Assembly: GCA_015039365.1 (NCBI GenBank)
Contig: WION01000323.1
Location: forward strand, 1-58,432
DNA length: 58,432 bases
Direction of reading: 5' to 3'
From: Amanita rubescens
Lineage: Eukaryota; Basidiomycota; Agaricomycetes; Agaricales; Amanitaceae
The translations under genes were made by a program, and so were the position numbers. Below the pieces are notes generated by a model. It worked only from the letters and a program-made list of their open reading frames with translations. It did no database searches and had not been told where the DNA came from. The number at the start of each line of letters is the position of its first letter. Positions within the stretch are counted from its first letter, which is position 1. Below are positions 43,428 to 55,189 of the stretch, in pieces.

Positions 43428-46000
43428 TCAAGCGTCAGATTCATCGATAAAGATATCGGTGTAGTGTGTAAGAATAGTCTCCACCGCCTGTTTGCAATCA
43501 GCTTCGGTGTGCGCGTGGAGTAGTTCACTTACGAGGTTCTGAAATGGCGTATCAGCAATAACGCCGCCATTTTGCTGACCAACAACGGGAGCCTGCCCGA
43601 ATAGAGTTGGTCCGAAAACAATGGCAAGGTTTTGGATAGACATTTGATTGTCATCTGCATGTTGATTGATCCTGAACAAGGTTTTTTTTTAAATAAAAAA
43701 AAAGCTTATCATATGATCGCATCCACGAACCTGTAAAGATGCCCCAAAAAGTACTTCAACGTGGCATAATTTGGATCAGGTAACTCGTTCACTCGTTCGT
43801 GTAGCCGAATATGACGTAGCCGCTCATTTTCAATCTCTGGGATGACGTTTATGACAATGCGGAGAATTCAAGGTGACTAAACTCACTCGCGGCTTCCATA
43901 AACCCTTGATGCAAAAGAGAGGTGAGCAATGGGTCCGGAAGCTCGCGCAGCCAGGCTTTCATGACGCTTGCAACATTGTTGATGTCTCCTGACCATTCAG
44001 GTGCGTCGAGATCAACGGAATCGAGATCTTTGGAGTTATTTCAGTTGAAATTCAACCACGTCGCAAAGCGTCGCACCTTTATCCAAGCGTTGTCTAAGGT
44101 TTGCAACCTTGCTGGTTGTTCCGCTTATACGATAAATTCCCATTGAGTGAATGCCATACTTTTCTATTGCGTCACAGCATTTATGCATAATTGGAGGGAC
44201 ATCGACGTTATCTCGCGTCATCTGTTCCGCAAGATCGACGCCAAAAGTGGGTCTTCCTTTGTCCGGGATCGACTTGTCCTGATGCCCGATGCTTGTTCCA
44301 TTAGGACTACTGCCCTGAAGGCTCTTGTCAGATTGATGATGGGATAGCTAGGGCCAGTGTCAATATGACAGGTAAGCTGATAGGCTAATTAACGCACGAA
44401 GCCTTCGTCTGCAGGACCCTCACGCCGAGGTCCTTTGATCGTGGAACCACGAGCATAAACATAGTTCTGCATAAACGTCTTGAAATCGCCACGATTATCG
44501 ATTGTCTCGATGGTCGCCTTCAATCCAATTCCTATAATACCATTCTGAATCTGTGTGACCGAAGAAAGCCCATTCTTGTTCTCACCTTCCTCGTGAGGTG
44601 GGATCAAGGTCGAACCGTCGCTAAGAACAATGCTCTCGAACAGAAACGCGTACCGCGTCAAGTGGTATTGCGTGCCGAGATCAATTTCATCAGCGCATTC
44701 TTTGAGAGACTGTTACCATCCGTCAATTCCACTCCGTCCAGGGAGAAAGCGAATTCTTACACGGAGTATCCTCGGAAGTTGGAAATTGAAATATTCTTGA
44801 CGCATCGCCTGAGTGTCAGTAACAGCTTTTCTATATTGATCGGAGTATGTCGACATTCGGGCTCTGATGTCGTCTTCTTGTCTTTGAATCTGTAACGCAA
44901 TCATGAACATGACATGAACCAATGGGTAATAAGCAGCGCTGACATTTGCGGGATTTCTTCTGAGAAGCACTGCACCTCTGGCGACTGCCTTTCCGATTAC
45001 ACGCTTGCCGCCAGCACCCGTTGAGCGTGGCTGTGCCATATTGTCCTTGAGAGATTCACCCTCCTTTTGAAGTAGCAAGCGTTCCAGTTCTTCAGAAGTT
45101 ATTTCAAGCCGTCCCCTTGATTTCTCCGTCAAAACTTCTGATTCTTGCAAGGCACGTTCATAACGAGAAGCCAAATCCTTTGACTACGGCAACATCAGAC
45201 CTGATAAATTTATACTCTGCACCTGTCACTAACCTGTTTTCTGTTTTTTTCTACCTCCTTGGCGAGGATTGAAAGCTCTTCGCTCATTTCATTCAATCGT
45301 TGGGAGAACCGCAACCTATTCTCGGCCATCATTTCATGTACCCTCAGGGTTGTCTGCCATGCTGTTACATAGGATCTGGTCTGCTCATGAGAAAAGTTTC
45401 GGAAAATTTACGTTGACATAACTATCTTACCCCGCTTTTCCATCTCCGACGGCATATGCATCGGAGGTCGCGCGTGCAAGCTTTTGCAGAGTCTTCCCGT
45501 ACTCTTCCTCGGTCACAGCGCGCTTTTTGAAAAAAATAGATGCCTCCTGTTTACATGTCAGGAATAAAACATACGATACATGGCGAGTACTCGCTCTACA
45601 TGACGCCAAGCTCTGTTTGATTCTATCCAGTAATAAGGGTACTCCGCACTAATGTACTTCATTAATTATGGGCCGTATATTAATACGCGAGGAAGCTTAC
45701 GTCTAGGTCACACAGGGTCCGTAAAACGCTTTCGTCGAAACTAGGTTCGACCAATGTTGGTGCCTCGTGCTGGCCCTGTAGGCTCGCCAAAGTGTCACGT
45801 CTTTCTAGTGCTGTAGTTGGACTATCTCGCCACTGAGACGGACCAGCCGAATCGGTGCTTGTTCGAGGGAGAGAAGAGGCGGATATAAGATGAGGGCTTG
45901 CAGATCCGGTTGAATCGAGAGAACGTAATGGAGCTCGGACGTGGGCAGATTGAGAATCGGTTTCCCAAGTAACTGAGGAATTGTAGCCGTCGTCCGCCAT
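43428..46000 (-). CDS. F-BAR and RhoGAP domain protein (Rgd1-like)
   Basis: Starts MADDGYNSSVTWETDSQSAH at 46000. After a Ser-rich leader, the F-BAR (FCH) region reads CKQEASIFFKKRAVTEEEYG and KTLQKLARATSDAYAVGDGK. A long coiled coil follows (NRLRFSQRLNEMSEELSILA, ASRYERALQESEVLTEKSRG, RARMSTYSDQYRKAVTDTQA), then YAFLFESIVLSDGSTLIPP. The RhoGAP domain opens FGVDLAEQMTRDNVDVPPIM, with the arginine finger in GIHSMGIYRISGTTSKVANL. It ends MSIQNLAIVFGPTLFG, LLHAHTEADCKQAVETILTH and FIDESDA, stop at 43428-43430. Such proteins stimulate GTP hydrolysis by Rho GTPases at curved membranes and link actin and cell-wall signalling. Many small introns. Confidence 0.9.
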
Positions 46001-46339
46001 GATTATCGTCGAAGAACAGCGCACGCGAGCGTTACGGTGGCGAAACTGAGAGAAACAGAGCTAAGTACGAGTGGAACTCGGACTGTGGCAGAGCGAGCGG
46101 GTTGCCACGTGCCGCGCTTCAAACTCATCCGCGGTTATGATCTCATTCAACTCCTCACAGTAACGCTGATCTGCAGATCTTAAAAACCTTCGCTAGGATA
46201 CCGGTTCTTATCGGTAATCACGGTAATGTCCATTTCAACCTGTCCGTGCTACTCCCAACCTAAAGGTCATTATAATGACATGAATCACATCTCTTGTCGT
46301 ATTTATTCATCACCATCATACCATCCTCTCCTAACCTAT
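46001..46339. other. Intergenic region
   Basis: Promoter side of the RhoGAP gene and 3' side of the Cys-rich gene. No gene seen. Confidence 0.35.
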
Positions 46340-46740
46340 AAACCAAAACAGTCAGATCCTACAACGAGGCGAAGCACCCCAATACGTACCACTGAATACA
46401 AGTTTGCTGGCATTCATGACCACCATACTTGTGCATGTCACTGAGCGCACATGTCTTTTTGTTGCAGTCGATCTAGCGCACCTCTTTATTTCAAATACAC
46501 CGATCTCGTTTGGGCTTTTTTTACTCACCTTTTGCCGCTTTGTCAATTGCTGATGTCCACACGAAAACTCGTCTCGGAGATGCAAACGATAGCACATTCT
46601 GAGGTATGCCTATGTCCTTGGTAAATGCTCTACGAGGCCCCTCATCTATATACTCTTTCTTGTCCGCCTCCGTATGCCGAGTTGCGGCAAATAGACTCGA
46701 CGACGCGGAGGATCGCGAGCCCAAGCACTGCATGTTGGGT
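46340..46740 (-). CDS. Small Cys/His-rich basidiomycete protein
   Basis: Two exons are clear. The first, near 46510-46597, encodes RLHLRDEFSCGHQQLTKRQK and is followed by a GTGAGT donor. The second starts after GTGCGCTAG and encodes IDCNKKTCALSDMHKYGGHE then CQQTCIQW. The CGH...DCxxxxC...H...C pattern is that of a widespread basidiomycete family of small, possibly metal-binding proteins of unknown role. Upstream frame MQCLGSRSSASSS...KKEYIDEGPRR is a possible first exon, but the frames do not join simply. Boundaries are uncertain. Confidence 0.5.
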
Positions 46741-46934
46741 AGCTCGAATGCGCCCATCCTCCAAAATAGGAATAACAGCCCCCGGCATCTCTCCGAGAAA
46801 CAAGTGTTACGCATCTTGGAAGCTCTAAACCACACCACAGTTGAATGGACTATATTGACGGACATCAAACATCATTTAGGCTTAGCCAAGTTCTACCACC
46901 GTTAACCATCACATTCAAACCCGTTATATCCGAT

Positions 46935-49603
46935 TTATCCTACATTGGCAATGGTACATCTAGCATAGTATTTGGCCAGAGCGGCGCGCACTAGTTTCAA
47001 CCTATTCAACGCTTCCTTTTCGCCTCCTTTCATACACTGCATCAGTGTTCCGAGGTAATCGACGTCTCCGTATGACGTTCTCGTAACCACCTCCTCCACT
47101 TTCCGCGTAAACTCATTCACAGCCGTTGCAGAGAACAGCATCACTTGATCTGCAAAGTCCATTTTTGGTCGTCGGTCCCAAAAAAAGAATCATCATCACG
47201 CACCATTTGAAAGAAGTTCTATAGCATCGTTCAAGAGGACTGCCCACCAAGATTTGGGTGCCAAATCATCGTAAAAGATGGAGATGAGCTCTTGTGCCGC
47301 ATCGGCAAGATTGCCTTGATTCAGAAATTCATGAAACTGGGCATAGCGGACCGCAAAAAGTAGTCTGTGGACAAAAATGCCTTGCTGTACATTCTGTGTC
47401 CGCAATTGCTGTACCGTAGGCGCTATCGTAGATGCATATTTGGCGAATTTTTCGGTCCCTAATACGAAATCTGGGGGTGTTTCATCTCCGTAGCGTGGGA
47501 GCTCACCATTTGTTACGTACTCCTTCAGTACCTGGTCTACGATGCGTCCGAGGCCGGACCAATCTTCCGCCGAGGTACAATATGATACTGCCAACCCATA
47601 ATCTTTGTCCTGTACAAGTGTCTGGGCCGCAATCTAGGTTTATGAATGTTAGAGAGCTCATTAAAAAAAAGATTGTACCTACTCTGCATATCGTCCGTCT
47701 TACGGCCTCCCTCTGATGTTGGAAGCAGGTTTCGTTGACATCTTTGAGAACACCGACTATATCGCCTTCCCGAATTCTATCAGAATCATTCTGCTCTCGC
47801 AATTTCAGAGGTACACGGAGCAGAATTTGATCCGCCATGCCCTTTCCGACATCTCCACAAGAATACATATAGTTCACGGTCATCCGCCACAAACCCGGAT
47901 CAGAATGAAGGTACTCGGCGTATGCCAGAACATACTGATCCCGCGTAGTTACCCCGGAACTGAAAAAAAAGATAAACTTTAGGACAAGAACAAAGTATCA
48001 TCTCCGTTACTCACTCATCACTGTTCCTCGGAATCGTTCCCAAAGCATCCATAATGTCTGCCATATGCGCTGAAAGCCAAGGATCCAGCTCATATGCATA
48101 CTGTAGAGCTTGCTCCGGCTGTGCCGATAATAGAGCAGCGTGCAGCATGTCTTCAAGATTCGTAGGGTCACCAGGCATTTCGTCCATCACTTGACTCGAA
48201 ATCTCCCTGTCGACCGCATGACTTGTTATATTATCGCAAGCGAATAAAACGTATCACTTACGATAGATCTTGCCTCCGTAGACGCGCATCAACGAACACA
48301 CCCCACGCAGCGGAAGCTTCTTTCCAATCCGCGCCAAGCTCCTCACAAACGCGTTGAATTATATCAGCCCGTCCTTCCAGAATCGCAACCACATCGCTAA
48401 AGTGATCCCACCAATTTTCAAAACCGTCAAAGCGTTTGGCTTCGGGCACGCGATCCATTTCAATACGGAGCGCTTTAACTTGGTTTCTCCATTTGTTCAA
48501 AGCCAACACGAAATCCCGTTCTGCCGTAAAGGTTTGCAAGCGGGGCTGAGTACTTATGAGCGTGCCAAGAGTTTCGACTATTTGTTGCAAGTCATCCAAA
48601 GGGTGCCGTTTAAGCACGTCTAGGAAAAACAACTGACTGCTTTTGATAATCCTCGAAGCACAGTCCTGTGGGGGAGGAACACGAGTCAGCACACGACACA
48701 CGGATGCAGAGTTAAACCGATTACGTACCGAGTTAGGTATGGCCAAAAAGTCTCATCCTCCCATGGACATTCCAAGGCGCTAAGGTGGACACCTTCTTCC
48801 GTAGAAGGTTCAATGAAGTGGGTATTCAACCATTCCATTAGGTCGTCTCCCACAGGCGCGTCTTCATATCCCGGTTCTGGAAGATACAAAACGACAAAGA
48901 GGGAGAAGCAAGTATATAGCTTGCGGTAATGATCTCCGCTAAATTGCAAACGCACGTCAGGACGGGGCGCCGCTTGCTAATAATTCAAATCAGTTTAAAC
49001 GACAGGGTACATCGATTCACGTTAAACGCGTACAGATGCATGCACCCAGCATTCCTTGATGAAATTCACGTAGTCTATCGCCAATTTCCGAACGATATTC
49101 ACGGTTTGTTCGCTTTGCATCCTAGAAAAAAACGATGGTTGGGATGACGTGAACGCGATATCAGAGTTTGAGTTTGAGTTACCATTCCGGCTCTTTTGTA
49201 CGCCCTGTCTTGAGCACATTCTGAAGCGCTGCGTATATTATGGAAGTATCCGTGATGAACTGTATAAATGCGTGAGGGTTAATAAGAGAGAGAGTATATG
49301 AAAGCATTCTCACAAGACGCCTTTCGTGGGTCGGTGGCTCGTCAAAACAGGAAAAATAGACTGGCTGTTCCTCCTTTCGAGCACTCCGAGGATGGCCTAC
49401 TTGGCCTGGCTACTGATAAGCATAAGCATTTCAATAGTCAACTTAGGATTGTCCACGCGCACCTCTCTTGTCACGTATACCGCCAATGAATTATCGTGAG
49501 GAGACAACGACGCGCATATAGCCTGTCCGGACTTTACCAGAGACTCTGATTGACCTGAATCGACCAGGGGAGGAGCGAGATTGAGGTGGCTTTTGCCGGT
49601 CAT
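46935..49603 (-). CDS. NUP85: Nuclear pore protein Nup85
   Basis: Starts MTGKSHLNLAPPLVDSGQSE at 49603. The N-terminal part has an ASLSPHDNSLAVYVTREVRV beta-propeller-like blade. The C-terminal two thirds are alpha-solenoid: FLDVLKRHPLDDLQQIVETL, FENWWDHFSDVVAILEGRAD, YEL-DPWLSAHMADIMDALGT, VNYMYSCGDVGKGMADQILL, IREGDIVGVLKDVNETCFQH, GLAVSYCTSAEDWSGLGRIV. The end is MDFADQVMLFSATAVNEFTR to ARCTIANVG, stop 46935-46937. It is a member of the Y (Nup84) complex scaffold of the nuclear pore. The helical-repeat order and the DKDYGLAVSYC region fit Nup85. At least six introns of about 50-60 bp. Confidence 0.75.
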
Positions 49604-49726
49604 GGCGAGTACAAGGAAGTTGTTTGTCCGTGTTGGACGATCGACTCGGCCACGGAGACTATGTTGTACACATCTCTATATTACATACAAGTTACAAGCA
49701 TGTATCATATCATAGCATAGCAATAG

Positions 49727-51657
49727 TCAGTCCAATTCCGCACCCTCCAGATAAGACGCAAGGTCCGAATCATAATCCTCCATTTCTGATAACCTCACCA
49801 ATCGTTTCGCGTCATACAACACTTGACCCTGCTCAGCATTAAACCTCGGTCGTACATCCCATCTTTGAGGGTAAACGTCCAGCTCATCCAACATTTGTTG
49901 CATGAAATTACACCCATACTTGTCCATCTCTTCATCGACTTCGATATTCCAACCGAGTAGCACTCGATGCATCGTATTGATGTCTCTAATGCCATCGTTG
50001 AGGAATAAGGAAGAACTAAGAGAAGGAACGTAGGCGACGATGCCCTCTTCACGAGTGTACGTCATGCGAAATGATAGAATCATCTGTAGGGGACAACCTC
50101 TCCGAAGCAGCGATATCATTCGCCCATGGTCTTCACCGTTACTGTCGGGAAAACCACCGTAAAAGCCCACATATCTTGAAGCAGGCTGCCATCGAGGTCG
50201 AACGTATTCATCTTCGTCCTCACTGGCAAAGCCGTGATGATCGTCACCATATAGTCCATCGGAAAGGTTGTCGCTTTCACTGGCACTCTCAAAAGCAAAG
50301 CCAGCGTATTCATCAGTATACTGAGTAAAATGAACAGATACTCTGTCAGATTCTGCCAGAGAGTCGACACCCGCTGATTCTGATGAAGACTCTTCATCTT
50401 CGTCAGAAGTGGATACCTCGTCGTCTTCGCTGGTAGGAAATATTCCTTTCCAGGGATCACCGTCACTGTCGATGGTTTGACTTTCAGCAGGATTTTCTAC
50501 GCCAGAAAGTTGCGCCCTCAACGCCACCAGAGCATTAGTAGCCGATCGTAAAACAAATAGAGGGATGGGTCGATTTGTGATTCTAGTCCGGCAGCAAGGG
50601 CAAGATTTTGGACGTCGCAAGATATAACGTGGATTTTCTAGATCTTCTTCGTCATCGTAATTGGCAGCGGGGGCTTTTCGGAACCATTCCTGCAGACACA
50701 GGAGACAGAAAACATGACCGCAAGGTGACAGACTAAGACAGTTTGAGTTTATTGACTAGCATGACGTTACAAAATAAAAACACGTACGCATATGGCCGGT
50801 GCAATAATTCTATGCATACTTGGCATTGGAACGTCAATTCAAACGAAGACATGGACTGATGCGATAATTTGAGGCTGTCGCCCAGAATAGGTCGCCGAGA
50901 TCACTTACGCTTTCAATTTTCCCAAAACTGTCTTTCACTTTCCGTAACTCCTCTTCCTTCGCTGATAACTCGGAACTCTTCTCTGTCAGAGCCTAGTCAT
51001 GGGGTCACAAATGAAATGGTGGCATGAAATTTCTTCTCACAGCAATACCAGCGGCAACTTCATTCTTTAACTCTTCATTCCTCTGGATGGAATTTGAGTG
51101 AGCGCGTGATTGTCCTCATTAGACGGGGATATACATACTTTTGATTGCTTCCTCATCATCTTTTTGTGTTCATAAAGTGCCTTCTTCAATGTATCAATAT
51201 CTCTTCTAAGACAATCGACCTCAGATAATGGGGTCGTGTCAGGAGGTACGAGTATCTCCGCGGACTCTACTCGCGCCTCGTTTATAGAAAGGCCATGAGA
51301 TTGACGTCGGAGAGAATGAAGATGTGAGCGACGGTCATCGTTGACAGCCTTTTCCTTGCCCTTCTTTGACGGACGATGAGATGCCATGGAGGCATAGTCT
51401 TGGGAACGAGGAAGGGTGGGTACACGTGGGCAGTGCGTCGGGAGCGCTGAAGGGAGAGCCGTTTTAGGAATATCAAGATGGCCGGGCGTCTCGTTCTTCT
51501 TTGCAATTGTCTCACTAGGTTCGTCCCTGGAGAGCCCAGTGCCACCATGCTTTACCACGCTAGAAAACATGAGTCCATTGCGAAAGAAAGACTTTAACTT
51601 GTGCTGCGATTCAGATGGCATATTGGAAGGAAGGCAAGATGACGGCAGGTCTTTCAT
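49727..51657 (-). CDS. RING-finger protein, probable E3 ubiquitin ligase
   Basis: Starts MKDLPSSCLPSNMPSESQHK at 51657. A Ser-rich disordered half with a basic run (SKKGKEKAVNDDRRSH) is followed by a coiled coil (VDCLRRDIDTLKKALYEHKK, then SSELSAKEEELRKVKDSFGK). Next is a C3HC4 RING: CQVCIELLHRPYA joined across an intron to LSPCGHVFCLLCLQEWF, and RPKSCPCCRTRITNRPIPLF. The C-terminus is acidic (EDDEVSTSDEDEESSSESAG; SEDEDEYVRPRWQPASRYVG) and ends YDSDLASYLEGAELD, stop 49727-49729. The coiled coil + RING order recalls fungal Bre1/TRIM-like proteins, but substrate and location are unknown. Confidence 0.82.
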
Positions 51658-52066
51658 AGGCTTTTTGTAAAAACGACGACGTGGACATCAGATCATTAGT
51701 GTGGTGGCCTCGTTACTAGACGCTGGTTACACTTATTGGGACTAACTACGGGTTATTTCCTCTCTACGGGTCTTGTCAAGTGCCCCTATTCGACCAGCAG
51801 CGATCACGTTCTACTTGTGCGCCTGGATGTCCGGACCATGGTGTCACTCGTGACAGTACGTCTGACGTTCACGGAATCGCAATAATTCAGTCTTGCCTGA
51901 CGTTCGTCAACTGCGGTGTGACCTACTGATCCCTAGAGCTGGAAATACGGAAGACATATTTAGAAGGTACTTACCACGCTCAAAAGCCGTCGGATCCTAC
52001 AAAAAGTTTCGCAAACTGAAATATCTGACTCCTAGGACCTACTCTTACCGATTCTCACCGAACTAA
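51658..52066. other. Divergent promoter region, RING gene / ARG1
   Basis: A 409 bp gap between divergent starts. It contains repeated TGACG-type half sites (for example around 51855-51910: GTGACAGTACGTCTGACGTT, GCCTGACG). TGACTC-like sites (CTGACTCCT at 52027) could bind Gcn4/CpcA-type regulators of amino-acid genes. This is inference. Confidence 0.35.
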
Positions 52067-53784
52067 ATGGCTGCAAAATCCGGACGCGTATTGCTGGCTT
52101 ACTCTGGTGGTCTGGGTAAGTGAATCTAGAACAGTAATGACCACATACGCTGAAGCGAAACAATGATCAAGATACCTCTTGTATCCTGGCCTGGTTGATT
52201 GAGCAGGGATATGAAGTATACGCATTCATGGCTGACGTAGGTCAGGAAGAGGTACTTACATTTCAACTCCGATCTATCCATCTTGTCGCTAAAATCATCG
52301 ATCGCAGGATTTTGTCGCAGCCGAGAAAAAAGCTTTGGGAATTGGCGCAAAGAAGTTCTTCTTGGAGGTTAAGAACCGTTTGATCCCCGATTGGCCATAT
52401 AAATCTCAGATATCAACTGCAGGATCTTAAAAGGGAGTTCGTGACAGAGCTCATTTATCCCGCTGTTCAAGCGAACTGCATCTACGAGGTTGGGTGGACA
52501 ACTCTTGCATCAAGATCAATCGATTAACACTGCAGCAGAATGTTTATCTTCTCGGAACATCTCTTGCTCGACCTGTTATCGCACGTGGAATGATCGCAGT
52601 CGCTGAAAAAGAAGGCTGCGAGTGAGTAACTCTCCATATCGATTTAATATATATCTCTCACCGCGATTCTTTTCAGCTTCGTATCACATGGATGCACAGG
52701 AAAAGGCAACGATCAAGTTCGCTTCGAACTGGCATTTTACGGTCTCAAACCCGACATCAAGGTTATCGCTCCATGGCGTATCCCCGGTTAGTCGCTCTAT
52801 GTTTATCAGACCTCTCAAGATGGCTCACCCAGTCACGAAAGAATTCTACAACCGATTCGCTGGTCGTCAAGCACTCATTGAATATGCAGGAAAGAACAAC
52901 ATCCCCGTTGCTCAAACTGCCGCCAAGCCCTGGTCGACGGACGAAAATCTCTTCCACATCTCTTACGAAGCTGGCATTTTGGAAGATCCAAACACCACAC
53001 CTCCAAAGGACATGTGGAAGCTCACTGCGGATCCTGAAGATGCACCGCAACAACCTCAGCACATCACCATCGAGTTTTCAAAGGGCCTGCCGGTCAAGGT
53101 CAAAGTACTAGATGAAAACAAAGAATACACCGATGGCGTAGAGATTTTCCTGGCCTTGAACGCACTTGCCAGGAAGCACGGTATCGGACGCATCGATATC
53201 GTCGAAAACAGGTTCATCGGTGTCAAGTCGCGCGGTTGCTACGAATCCCCGGGAGCAACCATTCTGCGCGCCGCACACGTCGACTTGGAGGGTCTCACCC
53301 TCGACAGGAACGTCCGTTCTCTCCGAGACCAATTCATCACCATCGAGCTCAGTCGCATCCTGTACAATGGTCACTTCTTCACACCAGAAAGAGAGTTCGT
53401 CACAAGCGCCATTCCCGCCAGCCAGAGGACTGTCAATGGCGTCATCAGATTGAAACTGTACAAGGGTAACGTCATCATTGAAGGACGATACAGTGACGAG
53501 GTCGGTATATATCACCAATATTCCAAATTCTACTTCATCTGGTTTCTATCCAGGGTCTCTACGATGAACGTCAATCGTCTATGGACGAGCTTGGTGGCTT
53601 TGAACCCTCTGATACTACTGGCTTCATCCAGATCGAATCCATCAGGATCAAGAAGTGCGTAATCCTTGTAATCCGTTTTTTTTGAACTATTCACGGATAA
53701 TTTGATCATAGATGGGCGCAATCCAACATCCGCAAGGGCCAGGCTGGCGTAACACCTAAAGATGTGTATGGTAGTCGCGTCTAA
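52067..53784 (+). CDS. ARG1: Argininosuccinate synthase
   Basis: Joins citrulline and aspartate with ATP in arginine synthesis; cytosolic. Spliced start [20 protein letters not shown] contains the N-type ATP pyrophosphatase P-loop SGGLDTS, split by an intron. Then [110 protein letters not shown] and [20 protein letters not shown]. The end is [18 protein letters not shown], stop 53782-53784. All introns join in frame and the gene is intact. Confidence 0.97.
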
Positions 53785-53865
53785 GATGAAGTCAAAGTAA
53801 AAAAAATGCTTGCCAACGATATCATTGTATTACCCTGTTGAACAGAATGAATGTATACTTGAGAT

Positions 53866-55040
53866 GTTATGGTAGACCCCTTTCGTTGTACCCGGTATCA
53901 GGTTGTTCGCTTTCGATGAGACGCAAGAACCACTGTAATTGCAACAGTTGGCCAGCCCGACGAATGACTCGCTGGGATTTATATTCGATTTTGACCGCTT
54001 TCTTAAAGTAGACTGAAGGTAGAACACCGTTGTCGTCCCCACTCGTGACAAGGTCGCCGTTCTTGGCGAGATAGAACGCGATACCCGCGTAGAAGGCCGC
54101 ATGTATATCGATATCTACAACAACCACGCTACCACTTGGTCCGTAATCAACTGATTTGATATCAATTACACAAATCATAAGTGAGGAATACCGGTTTATA
54201 CGTACTGGCAAAGGGATTATCTTGACTGGGATGTAGGTTTATCAAGTTGTTGTCCGCTCTCTTCGAAAGACCATGACGGCCTGTAGAAACGATGAATACT
54301 CATAGTCTATAGTCTTCTTTATTTTACTTACGGGAAAATGGCCAGTCCTCCAACGCGAGCGTACACTGCGCTTCTGGCGGCAAGCGCGACAGGTGCGTTA
54401 TTCTCTTGTTTCCTCGATCTACTTCCTGTAATCGTTGTTCATAGCGGGATCCAGGAAGGAAATTAGGAGCATTACCTTTATGGGTATCTCCAACTCCCCC
54501 CTCGCTAGCCTTATAGACCACTCCCTGATACCCGACTCCCTGCACAACTCGCGTCTCAACTCAAACCTCTTCATGCGGTCCAAGTCCACGATCTTTCTAA
54601 TTAACTCCACACTATACTTGCGGAATGTGGGTAAAGCCAGCTACTGACGTGTGAGCCACGTTATTACGACAAACTTAGTGGGGACATACAATGTACTTCA
54701 TCCGTATGAATCCGTCTGGTTGTATATTTTCGGGCTGATACCCCCAAATGCGTAGCGTATGGGCCAATTTTCTCGAGATTACCCATTCAAAGCGAGTGTA
54801 TCGTCTTCGAAAACCTATCCAGTTGTTCAAAGCAATTTTCGGCGACTTTTGCGATGCGTTTTGGCTTGAAGAAGTCATACCCCGGCGTGTTGCACAGGAT
54901 GAACGCGAAGGTGTCCTTGGGAATGCGTCCAAAAGAGACAAGCTCATTGAGCTGTCAGAAATTGGCGAACAACGAGACGGAGTGCGTAGTTGGGCTACCA
55001 TGGAATGCAAAAATGTGAACAGCGGTCGTCGAGTCAGCAT
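53866..55040 (-). pseudogene. TPT1: tRNA 2'-phosphotransferase (Tpt1) homologue, degenerate
   Basis: Blocks run in Tpt1 order on the minus strand: VISRKLAHTLRIWGYQPENI, QPDGFIRMKYI, PTFRKYSVELIRKIVDLDRM, KRFELRREL, EWSIRLARGELEIPIKVMLL, SRLPPEAQCTLALEDWP, GLSKRADNNLINLH and VVVVDIDIHAAFYAGIAFYL then AKNGDLVTSGDDNGVLP. Tpt1 removes the splice-site 2'-phosphate of ligated tRNAs by transfer to NAD. Key signatures are lost: LRHGA reads LRIWG, RANQGHS reads RLARGEL (no His), and GLSRMGRNHIH reads GLSKRADNNLI. These include most of the conserved Arg/His active-site residues. It is therefore an inactive relic or a strongly divergent paralogue. Exon borders are only partly clear. Confidence 0.65.
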
Positions 55041-55189
55041 TCAAGGTGGGCATATAGTACTAGTAGCAGAGTCGAGGTTGACGAAACGTTGGTTGGCACG
55101 AAAATTAGCTAATAAAGTTTGTGATATAATATACCAATATCAAAAACGGACACTATACAATCATACTAATATATAAGCTAAATACTCTG

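Noticed and set aside
49727..50466. Alternative minus-strand ORFs within the RING gene
   Set aside because: They are other frames of the acidic tail; the frame containing the RING is continuous.
54748..55176. 142-codon plus-strand ORF
   Set aside because: Antisense to the Tpt1 block VISRKLAHTLR...DGFIRM, which is in the expected order; the ORF is a shadow.
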